A DNA stretch of 64,000 nucleotides from Vacuolonema iberomarrocanum LEGE 07170 (GCA_015207365.1 JADEXA010000002.1:62001-126000), one strand, 5' to 3'. Shown: positions 9,381 through 19,173, numbered from the stretch's first letter. The notes: generated from the sequence alone by a model not told the origin. A program made the numbers and translations.

Positions 9381-9785
9381 ATGAAATCTTTGCTGACTCG
9401 CCTCTTTACGCTTCTTCTGGTTGCTGTTATTAGCCTCACTGGATTGACCGCTTGCTCCAACCCCAGCAACCTTTCTGGCAACTATCGGGACGACACCTTG
9501 ATGGTGATTGAAAGCTTGCGAACAGCGATTAACGTACCGGACGACTCGGCTGAGAAAGCAGAAGCCCAAGGCGAGTCGCGGCAACTCATCAACGATTTCT
9601 TTGCGCGCTATCGACGCGATTCGTCCCTGGGAAAGCTGACCTCATTTACAACCATGCGAACGGCTCTCAATTCCCTGGCGGGTCACTACAGTTCCTATCC
9701 CAACCGTCCGCTCCCCGACGACCTCAAAGCACGGTTAGAGAAAGAGTTTAACCGGGTTGAGATTGCTCTGAAGCGTGGCGCTTAG
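9381..9785 (+). CDS. psb27: Photosystem II assembly lipoprotein Psb27
   Basis: This 134-aa lumenal lipoprotein binds CP43 during photosystem II assembly and repair before the Mn cluster is loaded. A signal peptide ends in the lipobox LTGLTAC with lipid-accepting Cys at about residue 25. The mature four-helix part opens with the family-typical LSGNYRDDTLMVIESLRTAI and continues with a conserved Phe-x-x-x-Tyr-Arg (FFARYRRD), SFTTMRTALNSLAGHYSSYP and the final helix. The length is normal. A small membrane-anchored gene follows after 31 bp, probably in the same transcript. Confidence 0.93.
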   Translation: MKSLLTRLFTLLLVAVISLTGLTACSNPSNLSGNYRDDTLMVIESLRTAINVPDDSAEKAEAQGESRQLINDFFARYRRDSSLGKLTSFTTMRTALNSLAGHYSSYPNRPLPDDLKARLEKEFNRVEIALKRGA

Positions 9786-9816
9786 CCTCTTTCAACCGTA
9801 AAGGATCTCCTGCCCC

Positions 9817-10311
9817 ATGGAACGTGGATTACTTTGGACGCCGCTGTTGATTCTTTTTTTCTGGTTGGCATGGGCAGGCTGGAATGAGTATCAAAAGCTG
9901 GAAGCCTACAAGGTCTGGGCACAATCTTTCGAGCGGTCAAAGTACGACATTTTGGCCGCTTTGGGGCAGGCGGGCGATACCCTGATCTGGGGGAAACCAA
10001 CCCGCTCTGGCCCTGCAAATCTCCAGCGGGTTGAACGCCAGCATATTTCCTCTATTCAGCTTTGGGTCGACGGTCAAGACGTCGCTCTAGGGGGTGAAGA
10101 TAGCCAGGGAAAAAAGGTGCACATTGCCCTGCAGCTCAACGATCCCACCACTGATTCCCCTGTCATTATTCCATTTACAGACGCGAAAATCGCCGCGCAG
10201 TGGGCGGCGTTCCTCCAGAAGTGGTTGAAGGGCGAGGTAGAAGCGCTGAAGACAAGCGATCTACTCAATACGCCAGATATGCGTCTCGCCTCAGATCCAC
10301 AAGAGGATTAG
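9817..10311 (+). CDS. Membrane-anchored conserved hypothetical protein, 164 aa
   Basis: The N-terminus has one membrane segment (residues 5-23, LLWTPLLILFFWLAWAGW). A soluble domain of about 135 residues follows with alternating beta strands (ISSIQLWVDGQDVAL, KVHIALQLND, PVIIPFTDAKIAAQWAAFLQ). I do not recognise a characterised family, though it reads like a conserved cyanobacterial protein. It starts 31 bp downstream of psb27, so a thylakoid or envelope role linked to Psb27 is possible; that rests on position only. Confidence 0.7.
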   Translation: MERGLLWTPLLILFFWLAWAGWNEYQKLEAYKVWAQSFERSKYDILAALGQAGDTLIWGKPTRSGPANLQRVERQHISSIQLWVDGQDVALGGEDSQGKKVHIALQLNDPTTDSPVIIPFTDAKIAAQWAAFLQKWLKGEVEALKTSDLLNTPDMRLASDPQED

Positions 10312-10450
10312 CAGTAAACCACAAAATTTTCTGATCCCCAGGAACGTTGCTCAGCTTTTTCCTTGGCTTTTGGAAAATTCCTGAGAAATTGTGATTAGAA
10401 TCGAGGATGCATAGGACAGCGTTTCCCTGAGTCTCCTCCCTTTCCGCCAA

Positions 10451-11281
10451 ATGGCCAACTTCCCGATTGTTTCTCCTTCCGATTTATCCGAGCGGCGGCG
10501 GCAGCGGCGGCGGCAACGGCGTCTGAGAGCAATTCAGGCGTTCTGGCGATTTTTTGTGGTTGTAGCCCTCACAGGTGGCTCGATCTGGCTCATCAAGTCG
10601 CCTTTGTGGATTGTACAAAGCGCCGAGCAGATTGATGTGGAAGGGAACGAGTTGCTATCGGCAGAGCGGGTGCGATCGCTCCTGCCCATCCGCTATCCCA
10701 AGCCGCTCTGGGCCATCCAACCCGACACCCTGGCACAGCATCTCGAAGCCGGAGGGCCGATCGCCCAGGCGACCATTACCCGTCATCTGCTGCCCCCTGG
10801 TTTGCATGTGCAAATTCAGGAGCGACGTCCGGTGGCGATCGCCCAATCCTATCAGCCGCTTGACCCCAGTGCCTCTACCATCAGCCAGTCGGGTCTGTTG
10901 GATGCAACGGGAGCCTGGATTCCCCTAGAGGACTACAGTCGCCTGAGCTCTTCCATGGAGTTGCCGAAGTTAACGGTGCTGGGAATGCGCGAGAGCGATC
11001 GGGAGCAGTGGGAAGCTATCTATGCCGAACTCCAGCATTTCCAGAGCACCGCTCAACATCCCGTCCAGATTTCAGAACTTGACTGGCAGCAACCCGGCAA
11101 TCTCATCCTGAAGACCGAGTTGGGGGCAGTACATCTGGGTCTGTATCGCAGCTCAGAAAGGCTAGCCGCACAACTCCAGGCGCTAAATCAGATGCGGAAT
11201 CTGCCGGAGGGCTTTGAGGCCACCCAAATTGAATACATCGACCTCCAGCGCCCTGAGTATCCCTCCCTGCAAATGCGCTAG
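10451..11281 (+). CDS. ftsQ: Cell division protein FtsQ/DivIB
   Basis: This 276-aa single-pass division protein links FtsZ-ring assembly to septal wall synthesis. A short, strongly basic cytoplasmic tail (SERRRQRRRQRRLR) precedes the membrane segment at about residues 30-50. A POTRA domain follows (IDVEGNELLSAERVRSLLPI, with PLWAIQPDTLAQHLEAGGPI and the ERRPVAIAQ strand). The C-terminal beta domain ends in ATQIEYIDLQRPEYPSLQMR. The gene precedes ftsZ on the same strand, as in other cyanobacteria, but here the two are 940 bp apart. Confidence 0.88.
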   Translation: MANFPIVSPSDLSERRRQRRRQRRLRAIQAFWRFFVVVALTGGSIWLIKSPLWIVQSAEQIDVEGNELLSAERVRSLLPIRYPKPLWAIQPDTLAQHLEAGGPIAQATITRHLLPPGLHVQIQERRPVAIAQSYQPLDPSASTISQSGLLDATGAWIPLEDYSRLSSSMELPKLTVLGMRESDREQWEAIYAELQHFQSTAQHPVQISELDWQQPGNLILKTELGAVHLGLYRSSERLAAQLQALNQMRNLPEGFEATQIEYIDLQRPEYPSLQMR

Positions 11282-12221
11282 CGCTCAGCAAAGGTCGCTG
11301 ATTGCTATTCCTGGGGTTACAGAATCCAAGGATGGTTTCCCCTTCAATCAGGAACGCTCTATTCCACATTCAACCGGGTTCTAAGCGTTTGTTGTTCGCC
11401 AATACGTTACGCCCGGTAAGTACGTTGCTGCCTGCCTTCATCCCGATACGATTTCACATCAAGTAAAACAGGCCTTACGCAAAACTTGCGCCATCCTGAG
11501 TGAATTCGTTGATGGTGTGGCCGCGACGCGGCCACACCATCAACAAAATGCGTAAGTCCTGTAAAAGCATGGAAGGCTTTTCAGTCCTAATGTTTAGGCA
11601 GCAGAACGAGCATTGTACTATTATCAAAAACACTGTCTGTAGTGTTCGTAGGATATTAAGAAACACTGTAGATGCAGATTTCTAAAAAAATTAATGGGTT
11701 TTTCTAGACAATTGCTCGTAAGATGACTACAATCTAGAACCAATTTTCAATGTAGGTGAATCTCAATCAAGGTGCGATCACAATCTTGTCTATAACGAGC
11801 TTCTGGATGCATCGTTGACTCAGATAATGCCTAGTTTTTTTTGCTTTAGACAGAGTTTTCTGAACAATCGTTAAAGAGTAGCTGTTAAACACTAAGGAGA
11901 CTATGGCGATCGCCCAATCTGAATCTTCACATTTTCTCGTGTGATTCAGAATCATGATTGGACTGAGCTAGCCCTGAGCTATCCAGGCTGTTTCTACTAG
12001 ATATTGGCCGAATTCCTAGCGATGCCTTACCCTTTGGTTGAGATACAGGCTGGCCTATAAACCAGTTGTTCTGCCTCGATAACACATTGCTTTATCCCCG
12101 CTATTTTTCTAGGTTGTTCGTCAATCGTCATCTTTTTTCCAAGGAGTTGGCGTTCAGTAGTAGATTGATAAAGAGAAATTTCCCATTCGCACACCCTTCG
12201 CCCATCTAAAAATTCTGTTCA
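11282..12221. other. ftsQ-ftsZ intergenic region
   Basis: This is an unusually long gap of 940 bp with an element A copy at 11470-11560. The stretch from about 11690 to 12221 is AT-rich and must contain the ftsZ promoter or promoters. No gene is supported here; the short reading frames (for example 11767-11955 on the reverse strand) lack ribosome-binding sites. Confidence 0.5.
11470..11560. repeat. Palindromic element A, complete 91-nt copy
   Basis: The core is a perfect 18-bp inverted repeat with a 1-nt centre (arms 11508-11525 and 11527-11544, opening GTTGATGGTGTGGCCGCG). The element ends are themselves inverted: CTTACGCA near the left end and TGCGTAAG near the right end. Related copies lie at 6300, 20345, 45007 and 49655. 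Confidence 0.85.
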
Positions 12222-13418
12222 ATGAATACTGCGAATCCATTTGCAAATTCTGGTGCCAATTCTGGACTACACTTGGGTCAATCCGGCGGTAAAACTTTTG
12301 AGATGCCGGACGAGAGTGGGAATGACATGGTGCTACCAAGTAACCTTGCCAGAATTAAGGTCATCGGTGTCGGCGGCGGCGGTTGTAATGCCGTCAATCG
12401 GATGATCGCCAGTGATGTTGCTGGGGTCGAGTTTTGGGTGATCAATACCGACGCTCAGGCACTGGGCAACGCCAGCACACAAAATCAACTGCAAGTGGGC
12501 CAGAAGCTTACGCGTGGACTCGGTGCAGGAGGAAATCCGGCGATCGGGCAAAAGGCCGCAGAAGAGTCTCGCGATGAGCTAGCGACTGCGCTAGAAGGGT
12601 CCGACTTGGTCTTCATTACTGCCGGCATGGGTGGTGGAACGGGAACAGGCGCAGCACCTGTTGTCGCAGAAGTCGCCAAAGAAGTTGGTGCGCTCACCGT
12701 GGGGGTTGTGACACGCCCTTTCACGTTTGAAGGCAAGCGACGCACCTCTCAAGCCGAAGAAGGAATTGCAGCGCTCCAGAGCCGGGTCGATACCCTAATC
12801 ATCATTCCAAATGACAAGTTGTTGACTGTCATCTCTGAGCAAACGCCCGTCCAAGAGGCATTTCGGGTTGCCGACGACATCTTGCGGCAGGGAGTTCAAG
12901 GGATTTCCGATATCATTACGGTTCCCGGTTTGGTGAACGTAGACTTTGCCGATGTGCGTGCTGTTATGGCCGATGCCGGTTCAGCACTTATGGGCATTGG
13001 TATCGGTTCCGGTAAGTCGCGTTCCCGCGAAGCTGCAATGACGGCTATTTCTTCGCCATTACTAGAGTCTTCCATTGACGGTGCAAGGGGGGTTGTCTTC
13101 AATATCACCGGCGGCAGCGACTTGACCTTGCATGAGGTGAATTCTGCAGCGGAGACTATCTATGAAGCGGTTGATCCCAATGCCAATATCATCTTTGGTG
13201 CTGTGATAGATGATCGGCTGCAGGGAGAAGTGCGGATTACGGTCATTGCGACGGGCTTTGCAGCAGATGCAATGGGCGCAAATACAAAGGTTTCCCCACT
13301 CAATAAGCGGGCAACAACAGTTTCGCCGCTTGGCACCGCACCACCTGGAACACCCCCGGGCACCAAGCCGGGGTTGGATATTCCAGAATTTCTCCAACGG
13401 CGACGTCCAAACCGTTAG
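12222..13418 (+). CDS. ftsZ: Cell division GTPase FtsZ
   Basis: This tubulin-like GTPase forms the division ring. After an N-terminal spacer of about 45 residues, the GTPase domain opens with [18 protein letters not shown]. The tubulin signature [18 protein letters not shown] is intact, followed by the T6/T7 region with the catalytic [11 protein letters not shown]. The C-terminal domain ends in a Pro/Gly linker and the conserved tail [10 protein letters not shown], which binds membrane tethers. The length of 398 aa is typical for cyanobacteria. A 49-nt hairpin lies about 100 bp downstream. Confidence 0.98.
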   Translation: MNTANPFANSGANSGLHLGQSGGKTFEMPDESGNDMVLPSNLARIKVIGVGGGGCNAVNRMIASDVAGVEFWVINTDAQALGNASTQNQLQVGQKLTRGLGAGGNPAIGQKAAEESRDELATALEGSDLVFITAGMGGGTGTGAAPVVAEVAKEVGALTVGVVTRPFTFEGKRRTSQAEEGIAALQSRVDTLIIIPNDKLLTVISEQTPVQEAFRVADDILRQGVQGISDIITVPGLVNVDFADVRAVMADAGSALMGIGIGSGKSRSREAAMTAISSPLLESSIDGARGVVFNITGGSDLTLHEVNSAAETIYEAVDPNANIIFGAVIDDRLQGEVRITVIATGFAADAMGANTKVSPLNKRATTVSPLGTAPPGTPPGTKPGLDIPEFLQRRRPNR

Positions 13419-14092
13419 ACCCTATTATGCCCGTTGGGACGAGTTTTTCTGGTTCAAACCACGGCACGGCGGGTTTTGTTCATGCAGTCGTAGGTTTAGG
13501 TGTTGCTGATGAAGAGGATGATTGTTTCCGAGAAGAGGGCGTTCCACGCCCTCTTCTCGGAAACAATCGTTTTTGGATTCTTAGCGAATTGGTATCACTT
13601 AAGCCGAACGACTAAGAACCACTATTTCTTGGCTTCCAGTAGAGGGTAGGTGTAACTTATCCACCCTTTTATTGAAGATTCAGAGAGCACTAATCGTTCA
13701 TGCTATTAAGACGGCATGGACGATTGGTATTAAAACTGTTTGATAGATTAGCGTAGGACTAACGGCAAGCGCCTTGTTTTACCCCCAGATTTGGCGTAAG
13801 GTAAGTAATTTTTATAGTAATGAGACCACTTCTTTTCAGGCTATTTCTGCTTCTTTAGACACCTTCTAATCATGCATTTCGACAAAAAAAGTGAGCTACT
13901 TTTCAGAGGTTCGCTATTATGTATGGCCAAGTCAGGAGATTCGGTGATTTGGCTGGAATCCCTACTGGAGGGGCGATCGCACATCTCCTCACAGTCCAAC
14001 TTGCCATAAAAACGACCAGAGATATGACCAACACAGTTGGTATTTATTCCCTGTCTGTCACACTTTTGTTCATTCCAATCTGAGCTATCCTC
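13419..14092. other. Intergenic region after ftsZ
   Basis: It contains the 49-nt palindrome at 13520-13568. The remainder, about 520 bp, has no gene I can support; a reverse frame at 13841-14128 lacks a ribosome-binding site and overlaps the next gene's start. Confidence 0.45.
13520..13568. terminator. Perfect 22-bp hairpin downstream of ftsZ
   Basis: The arms are 13520-13541 and 13547-13568 (GATTGTTTCCGAGAAGAGGG...), the loop is TTCCA, and GTTTTTGG follows. The short T-run after the hairpin makes it a plausible terminator for ftsZ. It is not related in sequence to elements A, B or C. Confidence 0.6.
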
Positions 14093-15331
14093 ATGGGTAC
14101 TTTTCGACGCATCAATGGATTCAGCCAACGGGTAAATCAGGGTATTCTCGTGGTACTGATGCTGGGTGGGTCAATAGGTTGGGCCGATGCAACTGATGCG
14201 CGATCTTCTGATGCGGCGACACAGTCTCTTCAAAATGTAGAAAATATACCTTCACGCTCAATTGCCCAGGCTTCCGATGAAAACGCTCAGGCAAATTTTC
14301 AGCAAATGTTGTTTGTCGATCCAGTGTTGGGTAGCGACGAAACGGGGGAGGGAACGTTGCGATCGCCCTTCCGATCCATCACCCATGCTGTACAGTTTGC
14401 CGAAGCAAACACAGTGATCATGCTGGGCGCTGGTACCTATAGCCAGCGTAGTGGAGAGCAGTTTCCGATTGGTGTGCCGACAGGGGTTCGGTTAGTAGAA
14501 ATGCCCAATGGAACCGTCACCATCCGAGGGCAAATCGTAGAAGGAGTCCCCGTTGTTGCTAACCCCACCCCAATACAGGCAAGTGAAAGCATTGAAGGGG
14601 TAGTAAACCCGGCTCCGCTACCCGTTACTATGCCGGATCCAATGGAGACCACCGTTCCTGCTTCCTTTGCGCCCCCCGTCGACATTCCAGCTACCCCTGA
14701 CCTAGAACCAGCGGCTGTTTCCATTCCTGGAGAACCACCGATTGCAGCATCTGTTTCGTCAACGCCGCAATCAACGCCTACCCAACGACAGACCTCAAGC
14801 GCAGACGCCTCTATCGAAATCCCTGTCCCTCCGCCCGAGAATCCGATGCCCCTGGCGGTCGGACGGTCGGCACAGCCAGCCGAGCAGCGTCCGGCTCCCC
14901 CCTCTCAACCCGTGGCTCAGTCAGCACCACCGCCTCAAGTTAATGCGGTGCTACCCCGTTCGGCTCCAGCCGTTAACCCAAATCTACTTCCGGTTCCCGA
15001 CCCCGATATCCCTCTGGGTTATGTCGGGGATTTTCCAACTGTCTCCATAGAAACTGTTGATGTGCCCAGTTCTCCCACGAACCTGCCGACAGCTCCTACC
15101 AGAACTGCGGCGCGATCGCCCGACCCCAGCCTGCGCTACCGGGTGATCGTTCGGCTGGAGAACGATGCCTTGCGGAGTTGGATTCTTTCTGTGGTTCCCG
15201 ATGCCTTTGAAACCACAGCTAATGGTGAACCCGTCATGCAAATTGGCGCATTCCAAACTGTTGAAAGTGCAGAAACCGCCGCCGAAGCCCTTCATCAGAG
15301 CGGCGTTCGTGCCATTATCCAAGAATTCTGA
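14093..15331 (+). CDS. DUF1565 (beta-helix-like) and SPOR-domain envelope protein
   Basis: This 412-aa protein begins with a hydrophobic export or anchor segment (about residues 17-34). A DUF1565-type module follows at about 75-150: FVDPVLGSDETGEGTLRSPF, then RSITHAVQFAEANTVIMLGAGTY in three overlapping parts, with a final strand of TVTIRG. The middle, about 160-345, is a low-complexity Pro/Ser/Ala linker. The C-terminus (about 350-412) resembles a SPOR domain: RYRVIVRLEND, then MQIGAFQTVESAETAAEALH and VRAIIQEF. SPOR domains bind denuded peptidoglycan at the septum, which fits the position behind ftsZ. The role in division is inference. Confidence 0.8.
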   Translation: MGTFRRINGFSQRVNQGILVVLMLGGSIGWADATDARSSDAATQSLQNVENIPSRSIAQASDENAQANFQQMLFVDPVLGSDETGEGTLRSPFRSITHAVQFAEANTVIMLGAGTYSQRSGEQFPIGVPTGVRLVEMPNGTVTIRGQIVEGVPVVANPTPIQASESIEGVVNPAPLPVTMPDPMETTVPASFAPPVDIPATPDLEPAAVSIPGEPPIAASVSSTPQSTPTQRQTSSADASIEIPVPPPENPMPLAVGRSAQPAEQRPAPPSQPVAQSAPPPQVNAVLPRSAPAVNPNLLPVPDPDIPLGYVGDFPTVSIETVDVPSSPTNLPTAPTRTAARSPDPSLRYRVIVRLENDALRSWILSVVPDAFETTANGEPVMQIGAFQTVESAETAAEALHQSGVRAIIQEF

Positions 15332-15383
15332 GCAACATAAAAATATACAAACGAAAGCTCAATTATTGGCATTGCAGAATCCA

Positions 15384-15440
15384 GGGATGATTTTTTGAGA
15401 AGGAGCGCGTAATACGCGCTCCTTCTCAAAAAATCATCCC
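15384..15440. terminator. 57-nt perfect palindrome downstream of the DUF1565-SPOR gene
   Basis: Arms of 28 nt (15384-15411 and 15413-15440, opening GGGATGATTTTTTGAGAAGG) flank a single base. The A6/T6 blocks within the arms would give a U-rich tract on either strand, so it could terminate transcription in both directions. Confidence 0.55.
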
Positions 15441-15759
15441 CCAAATCAGCAACCCCCACTTATTCGTTTCTTGTTGATTTTGGTCTAAACGCTGCAATGC
15501 CGACCTGCAGGTGTAAGGTTAAGACAAGGCGGTGGGCCAAGCTTGCGGCACTGGGGAGCGTTCGTGAGCCTATGCCCATCGCTGCCTCAGCTTATTTTTA
15601 CCCTACGCTCAAACGCTAGATCGCTGCTCATCATTACTGAGAATGGGCGATCGCAGTTTCACCAAGCTCATCCTTCCTAACCGCTCCAGCATTCTACAAA
15701 ACAAAATTCAGTTTATTGACGGATAGAGAAATTATCCTTATCGAGCGAAGCAGGATTCT

Positions 15760-16193
15760 CAGGAACGGCTGGCTCAGCGTTTCTTCCTCGCCAAAGTAAG
15801 CGTTTGAAGCCAACATGTCTTGATTTTGAATACAAGTGGCCTGGGCATGAAGAAATTGATTTTTGGGGTCAGTATTTGGATGATCCCCAAGCTCAAAGCC
15901 CCCAATAACGCCCCAGAGAAATGCACGGAACTAGCTCAGTTTTTCGATCATGGCGATCGGGCTATCCCAAATTGCGTATACGATAGCGCAGATTACTTCT
16001 CGTTGAGCTTGATGAAATAGAAAGGGTGAGCACCGAGTTATCAACAAATCTTGATTTCAGATATCTAGCGACATTAACTAACAGAAATATTTTGATTCAT
16101 AAAGAAATAGTAGAGAATTTTGAGCTAGAAAAATCTTTCCTAACAAAAACCACCCCATTTGTGCAACTGGCCGTTAAAAGGGTGCGTTCTTAG
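15760..16193 (+). pseudogene. Possible decayed coding remnants, family unknown
   Basis: Two short stretches in different forward frames read like protein: one ending LDFEYKWPGHEEIDFWGQYL near 15820-15905, and one (LVELDEIERVSTELS, then LDFRYLATLTNRNILIHKEI) up to the stop at 16193. No single intact frame, start codon or ribosome-binding site joins them. I cannot name a family. Chance open frames remain possible. Confidence 0.25.
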
Positions 16194-16665
16194 ACGCACC
16201 CTCAAAACTTTTTGTAGAAGAGGGCTGATTGATAAGTTTGAGCTACTTTTTTTCCCGTAATACGGTCTTAAAAATCGCTCAATTAAAGGATATTGACTTC
16301 CACAGGAGTCCTTCTCGGTAAAGGCTACAGCCCTTTTTCTGAGTTAGCAGTTATAACAAATTCTCTCTTCCCCTTATCTAGGCTTAAAAGATTCAAGATA
16401 GACATCTTTCCTTCTACATTCCCAAAGACTGTGTCTAGAAATGGCAATATTACTCAACATAACCACTAGAAAAATGTCGGCTTATAATGTAATCTTATGT
16501 TGCATCGTTAGCTGATTTCTCGTATCCTGTAGCCGCAGTCTGTCTATCGCTAGCTGGCGCATTTGATTGAAGCATTTGTGTTGCTGCGATGCAACGTCAA
16601 AGCTTTATGCTGCAGGTGCTTGTCAGCCCTTTTGCGATATCTGGACTTACCGAATGGAGTAAGCA

Positions 16666-17919
16666 ATGTCAAGTTCACGACCAAAGGTTCGTATTGAGAA
16701 TCTTGTCAAGATCTACGGAGATCATCCCCAGGAAGCACTGAAGATGTTCCGCAATGGAGCCGATCGCTCCACGATCCTCGAAGAAACGGGTAACGTTCTC
16801 GGGGTCGCAGATGTCACCTTCGACATCATGGACGGCGAGCTCTTCGTCATCATGGGGTTATCTGGATCTGGAAAGTCCACACTGGTGCGGTGCATTAATC
16901 GCCTGATTAACCCAACTAGTGGCCACATTTTTATCGATGATGAGGACGTAGCTCACGTCGACAAAGATCGGCTAAGGGAGCTACGTCGGACGAAAGTCTC
17001 AATGGTATTCCAGCGCTTTGGGTTGTTTCCACACAAAAGTGTGCTTGACAACGTGGAATATGGGCTGAAGATGCGCGGAATAGAGACCCAGCTGCGGCGT
17101 GACAAAGCAATGGAAACACTGGAGGTTGTTGGGCTAGCTGAGTGGGCCAATTACCTGCCATCTTCTCTGAGTGGCGGTATGCAACAACGGGTGGGCCTTG
17201 CTCGTGCTCTGGCCACAGATGCCCCAATTCTGCTGATGGATGAAGCGTTTAGTGCTCTCGACCCGCTGATTCGTCGGGGCATGCAGGATGAGCTCATTCG
17301 TTTGCAAGATGAGCTACAGAAAACCATCATCTTCATTAGTCACGATATTCAAGAATCCCTAAAGATTGGCGATCGCGTTGCCGTTATGAAGGATGGCTAT
17401 ATCGTACAAATCGGCACACCCGAAGATATTGTCAGCAATCCGGTGAACGACTACATTCGCGAGTTCACCCTTGATGTGAATCGGGCGCAAGTTCTTCGCA
17501 CGGGCTCCATTGTGAAGCAGACAATTCCCTTTATTCTGGGCAAAGACTCGGTCACGTCAGCACTCGAAGGCATGCGGGATCGGGGCAGCGCCACGATGTA
17601 TGTCATCAACCGTGAAAACAAACCTATCGGCTTATTACAGCGTGGGCGTTTGGAGCAAGCTGTGCGCGAAGGACAGCAGGATGTGACGCAGATCATGGAG
17701 ACGGATTTTCCAATCGTTCATTCCTCCAACACGCTGGAAGACATTTTCCATGTCGCCGAGAGTAATCTCCCAATGGCTGTCGTCAATCGACAGGGCAAGT
17801 TTACGGGAATTGTTGAGCCCTGCGATATCTTGGCTAGCATTGGCCGCCTGACAAAGACGGGCGAAAGCAATCTAGATGCGATGGAGCCGGTTACCTCTCC
17901 CACCAAAGTGGCGGTGTAG
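16666..17919 (+). CDS. proV: Glycine betaine/proline ABC transporter ATP-binding protein ProV
   Basis: This 417-aa ATPase subunit belongs to a ProU/OpuA-type osmoprotectant importer. Walker A is GLSGSGKST (about residue 65), the signature is LSGGMQQRVGLARAL, and Walker B is ILLMDEAFSALDPLIR followed by the switch His in FISHDIQE. The region after about residue 280 is a tandem CBS module (SVTSALEGMRDRGSATMYVI, MAVVNRQGKFTGIVEPCDIL), which in OpuA senses ionic strength. GGAG lies 7 bases before the ATG. It is the first gene of proV-proW-proX. The substrate could be glycine betaine, proline or a relative. Confidence 0.95.
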   Translation: MSSSRPKVRIENLVKIYGDHPQEALKMFRNGADRSTILEETGNVLGVADVTFDIMDGELFVIMGLSGSGKSTLVRCINRLINPTSGHIFIDDEDVAHVDKDRLRELRRTKVSMVFQRFGLFPHKSVLDNVEYGLKMRGIETQLRRDKAMETLEVVGLAEWANYLPSSLSGGMQQRVGLARALATDAPILLMDEAFSALDPLIRRGMQDELIRLQDELQKTIIFISHDIQESLKIGDRVAVMKDGYIVQIGTPEDIVSNPVNDYIREFTLDVNRAQVLRTGSIVKQTIPFILGKDSVTSALEGMRDRGSATMYVINRENKPIGLLQRGRLEQAVREGQQDVTQIMETDFPIVHSSNTLEDIFHVAESNLPMAVVNRQGKFTGIVEPCDILASIGRLTKTGESNLDAMEPVTSPTKVAV

Positions 17920-18083
17920 CTCTCTAAAAATGCTACGTCCACCCCTTCCCCTGTGCGCTGATTCCGTTGCCTTAGCTACGTTGTGACTGGGCTTGCCGTT
18001 TTACGGTCGCATCCTCCAGTTGCATCACTCTGTCTTCACCTCAGCCTCAAATCTCACCTACACAACCTCTGGTTTCAATTCCT

Positions 18084-19040
18084 ATGGAATGGATTTCTGA
18101 TTTAGTGAATTGGTTTTTCACAGGCGATTCTATCGAAGTCATCCCTTTGGGTGAATGGATCGCTGGCATAGTGGATTGGGTCGTCGATAACTTCCGCTGG
18201 ATTTTTCAGGCGATTCGCGTACCCATCAGCCAATTGCTCAACGGCATCGAGAGCTTTTTGCAATGGCTATCGCCTAGCATTTTTCTGCTCGTTCTTGGAT
18301 TGCTGGCATGGCAGTTTGGCGGGCGGAAGCTAGCGATCTTCAGCATCATCGCGATGGTGCTAGTGGCTCTGATTGGAGCTTGGACCGAGTCGATGACGAC
18401 GCTGTCTCTGGTAATCACGGCGGTGGTGTTGTGTGTCTTTGTCGGTTTGCCGCTAGGCATTGCCTCAGCTCGGAGCGATCGCGTTGAAGGGCTCATCCGT
18501 CCGGTACTCGACGCCATGCAGACTCTCCCTGCCTTCGTTTATCTGGTACCCGTGGTCATGTTGTTTGGCACAGGGAAGGTTCCTGGTGTCATTGTGACGT
18601 TCGTATTTGCTGTCCCTCCTCTGATCCGTCTGACCAACATCGGTATTCGTCAGGTATCTTCAGAGGCGGTTGAGGCGGCGGTTGCATTTGGTTCGACTCC
18701 GCGCCAACTGCTCTGGGATGTACAGGTTCCTCTAGCGATGCCCACAATTCTAGCTGGCGTTAACCAGGCCATCATGCTGGCACTTTCGATGGTGGTGATC
18801 GCTTCGCTGATTGCAGTCGAAGGGTTAGGACAGATGGTAAACCGGGGTATTGGCCGGTTGGATGTTGGCCTTGCGGCTGTCGGAGGAATTGGCATTGTTT
18901 TGATGGCGATCGTGCTCGACCGACTGACTCAGGCCATTGGTAATCCGCCAAAGGATGGCCTCACTTGGCGTGAGCGCGGGCCGATTGGTTTGATTAATCG
19001 CTTCCGTGGCGGCGGCGATCGCGAACCGATTGAAGCCTAA
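18084..19040 (+). CDS. proW: Glycine betaine/proline ABC transporter permease ProW
   Basis: This 318-aa membrane subunit has a long N-terminal part (about residues 1-75) before the core. The core includes the permease family's EAA-type loop, which contacts ProV: SSEAVEAAVAFGSTPRQLLW. TLPAFVYLVPVVMLFGTG and NQAIMLALSMVVIASLIAVE are characteristic ProW/OpuAB segments. About seven membrane helices are visible. It follows proV by 164 bp and precedes proX by 133 bp on the same strand. Confidence 0.94.
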   Translation: MEWISDLVNWFFTGDSIEVIPLGEWIAGIVDWVVDNFRWIFQAIRVPISQLLNGIESFLQWLSPSIFLLVLGLLAWQFGGRKLAIFSIIAMVLVALIGAWTESMTTLSLVITAVVLCVFVGLPLGIASARSDRVEGLIRPVLDAMQTLPAFVYLVPVVMLFGTGKVPGVIVTFVFAVPPLIRLTNIGIRQVSSEAVEAAVAFGSTPRQLLWDVQVPLAMPTILAGVNQAIMLALSMVVIASLIAVEGLGQMVNRGIGRLDVGLAAVGGIGIVLMAIVLDRLTQAIGNPPKDGLTWRERGPIGLINRFRGGGDREPIEA

Positions 19041-19173
19041 CGAGTTCACACAATTCGACCAGTGAAACCGTTTGCTTCCATACGCGATTCCCTCAACTCG
19101 ATCGTTTAATTTAGTATCAATTTAGCAACGTTGCTAACGCTGTTCACACAGACTTTTAAAGAGAAGAAAAAAG

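Larger units (their letters stand above)
15332..16665. other. Long gene-poor region with possible coding relics
   Basis: This 1.3-kb region holds the 57-nt palindrome at 15384-15440, a small hairpin at about 16177-16202 (GGGTGCG/CGCACCC) and possible decayed coding segments at 15760-16193. The last 60 bp lead into proV with GGAG before its ATG. No intact gene is supported. Confidence 0.5.

Noticed and set aside
13841..14128. Reverse-strand open frame of 95 codons before the DUF1565-SPOR gene
   Set aside because: It overlaps the start of a better-supported gene, is rich in Ser, Lys and Cys and has no ribosome-binding site.
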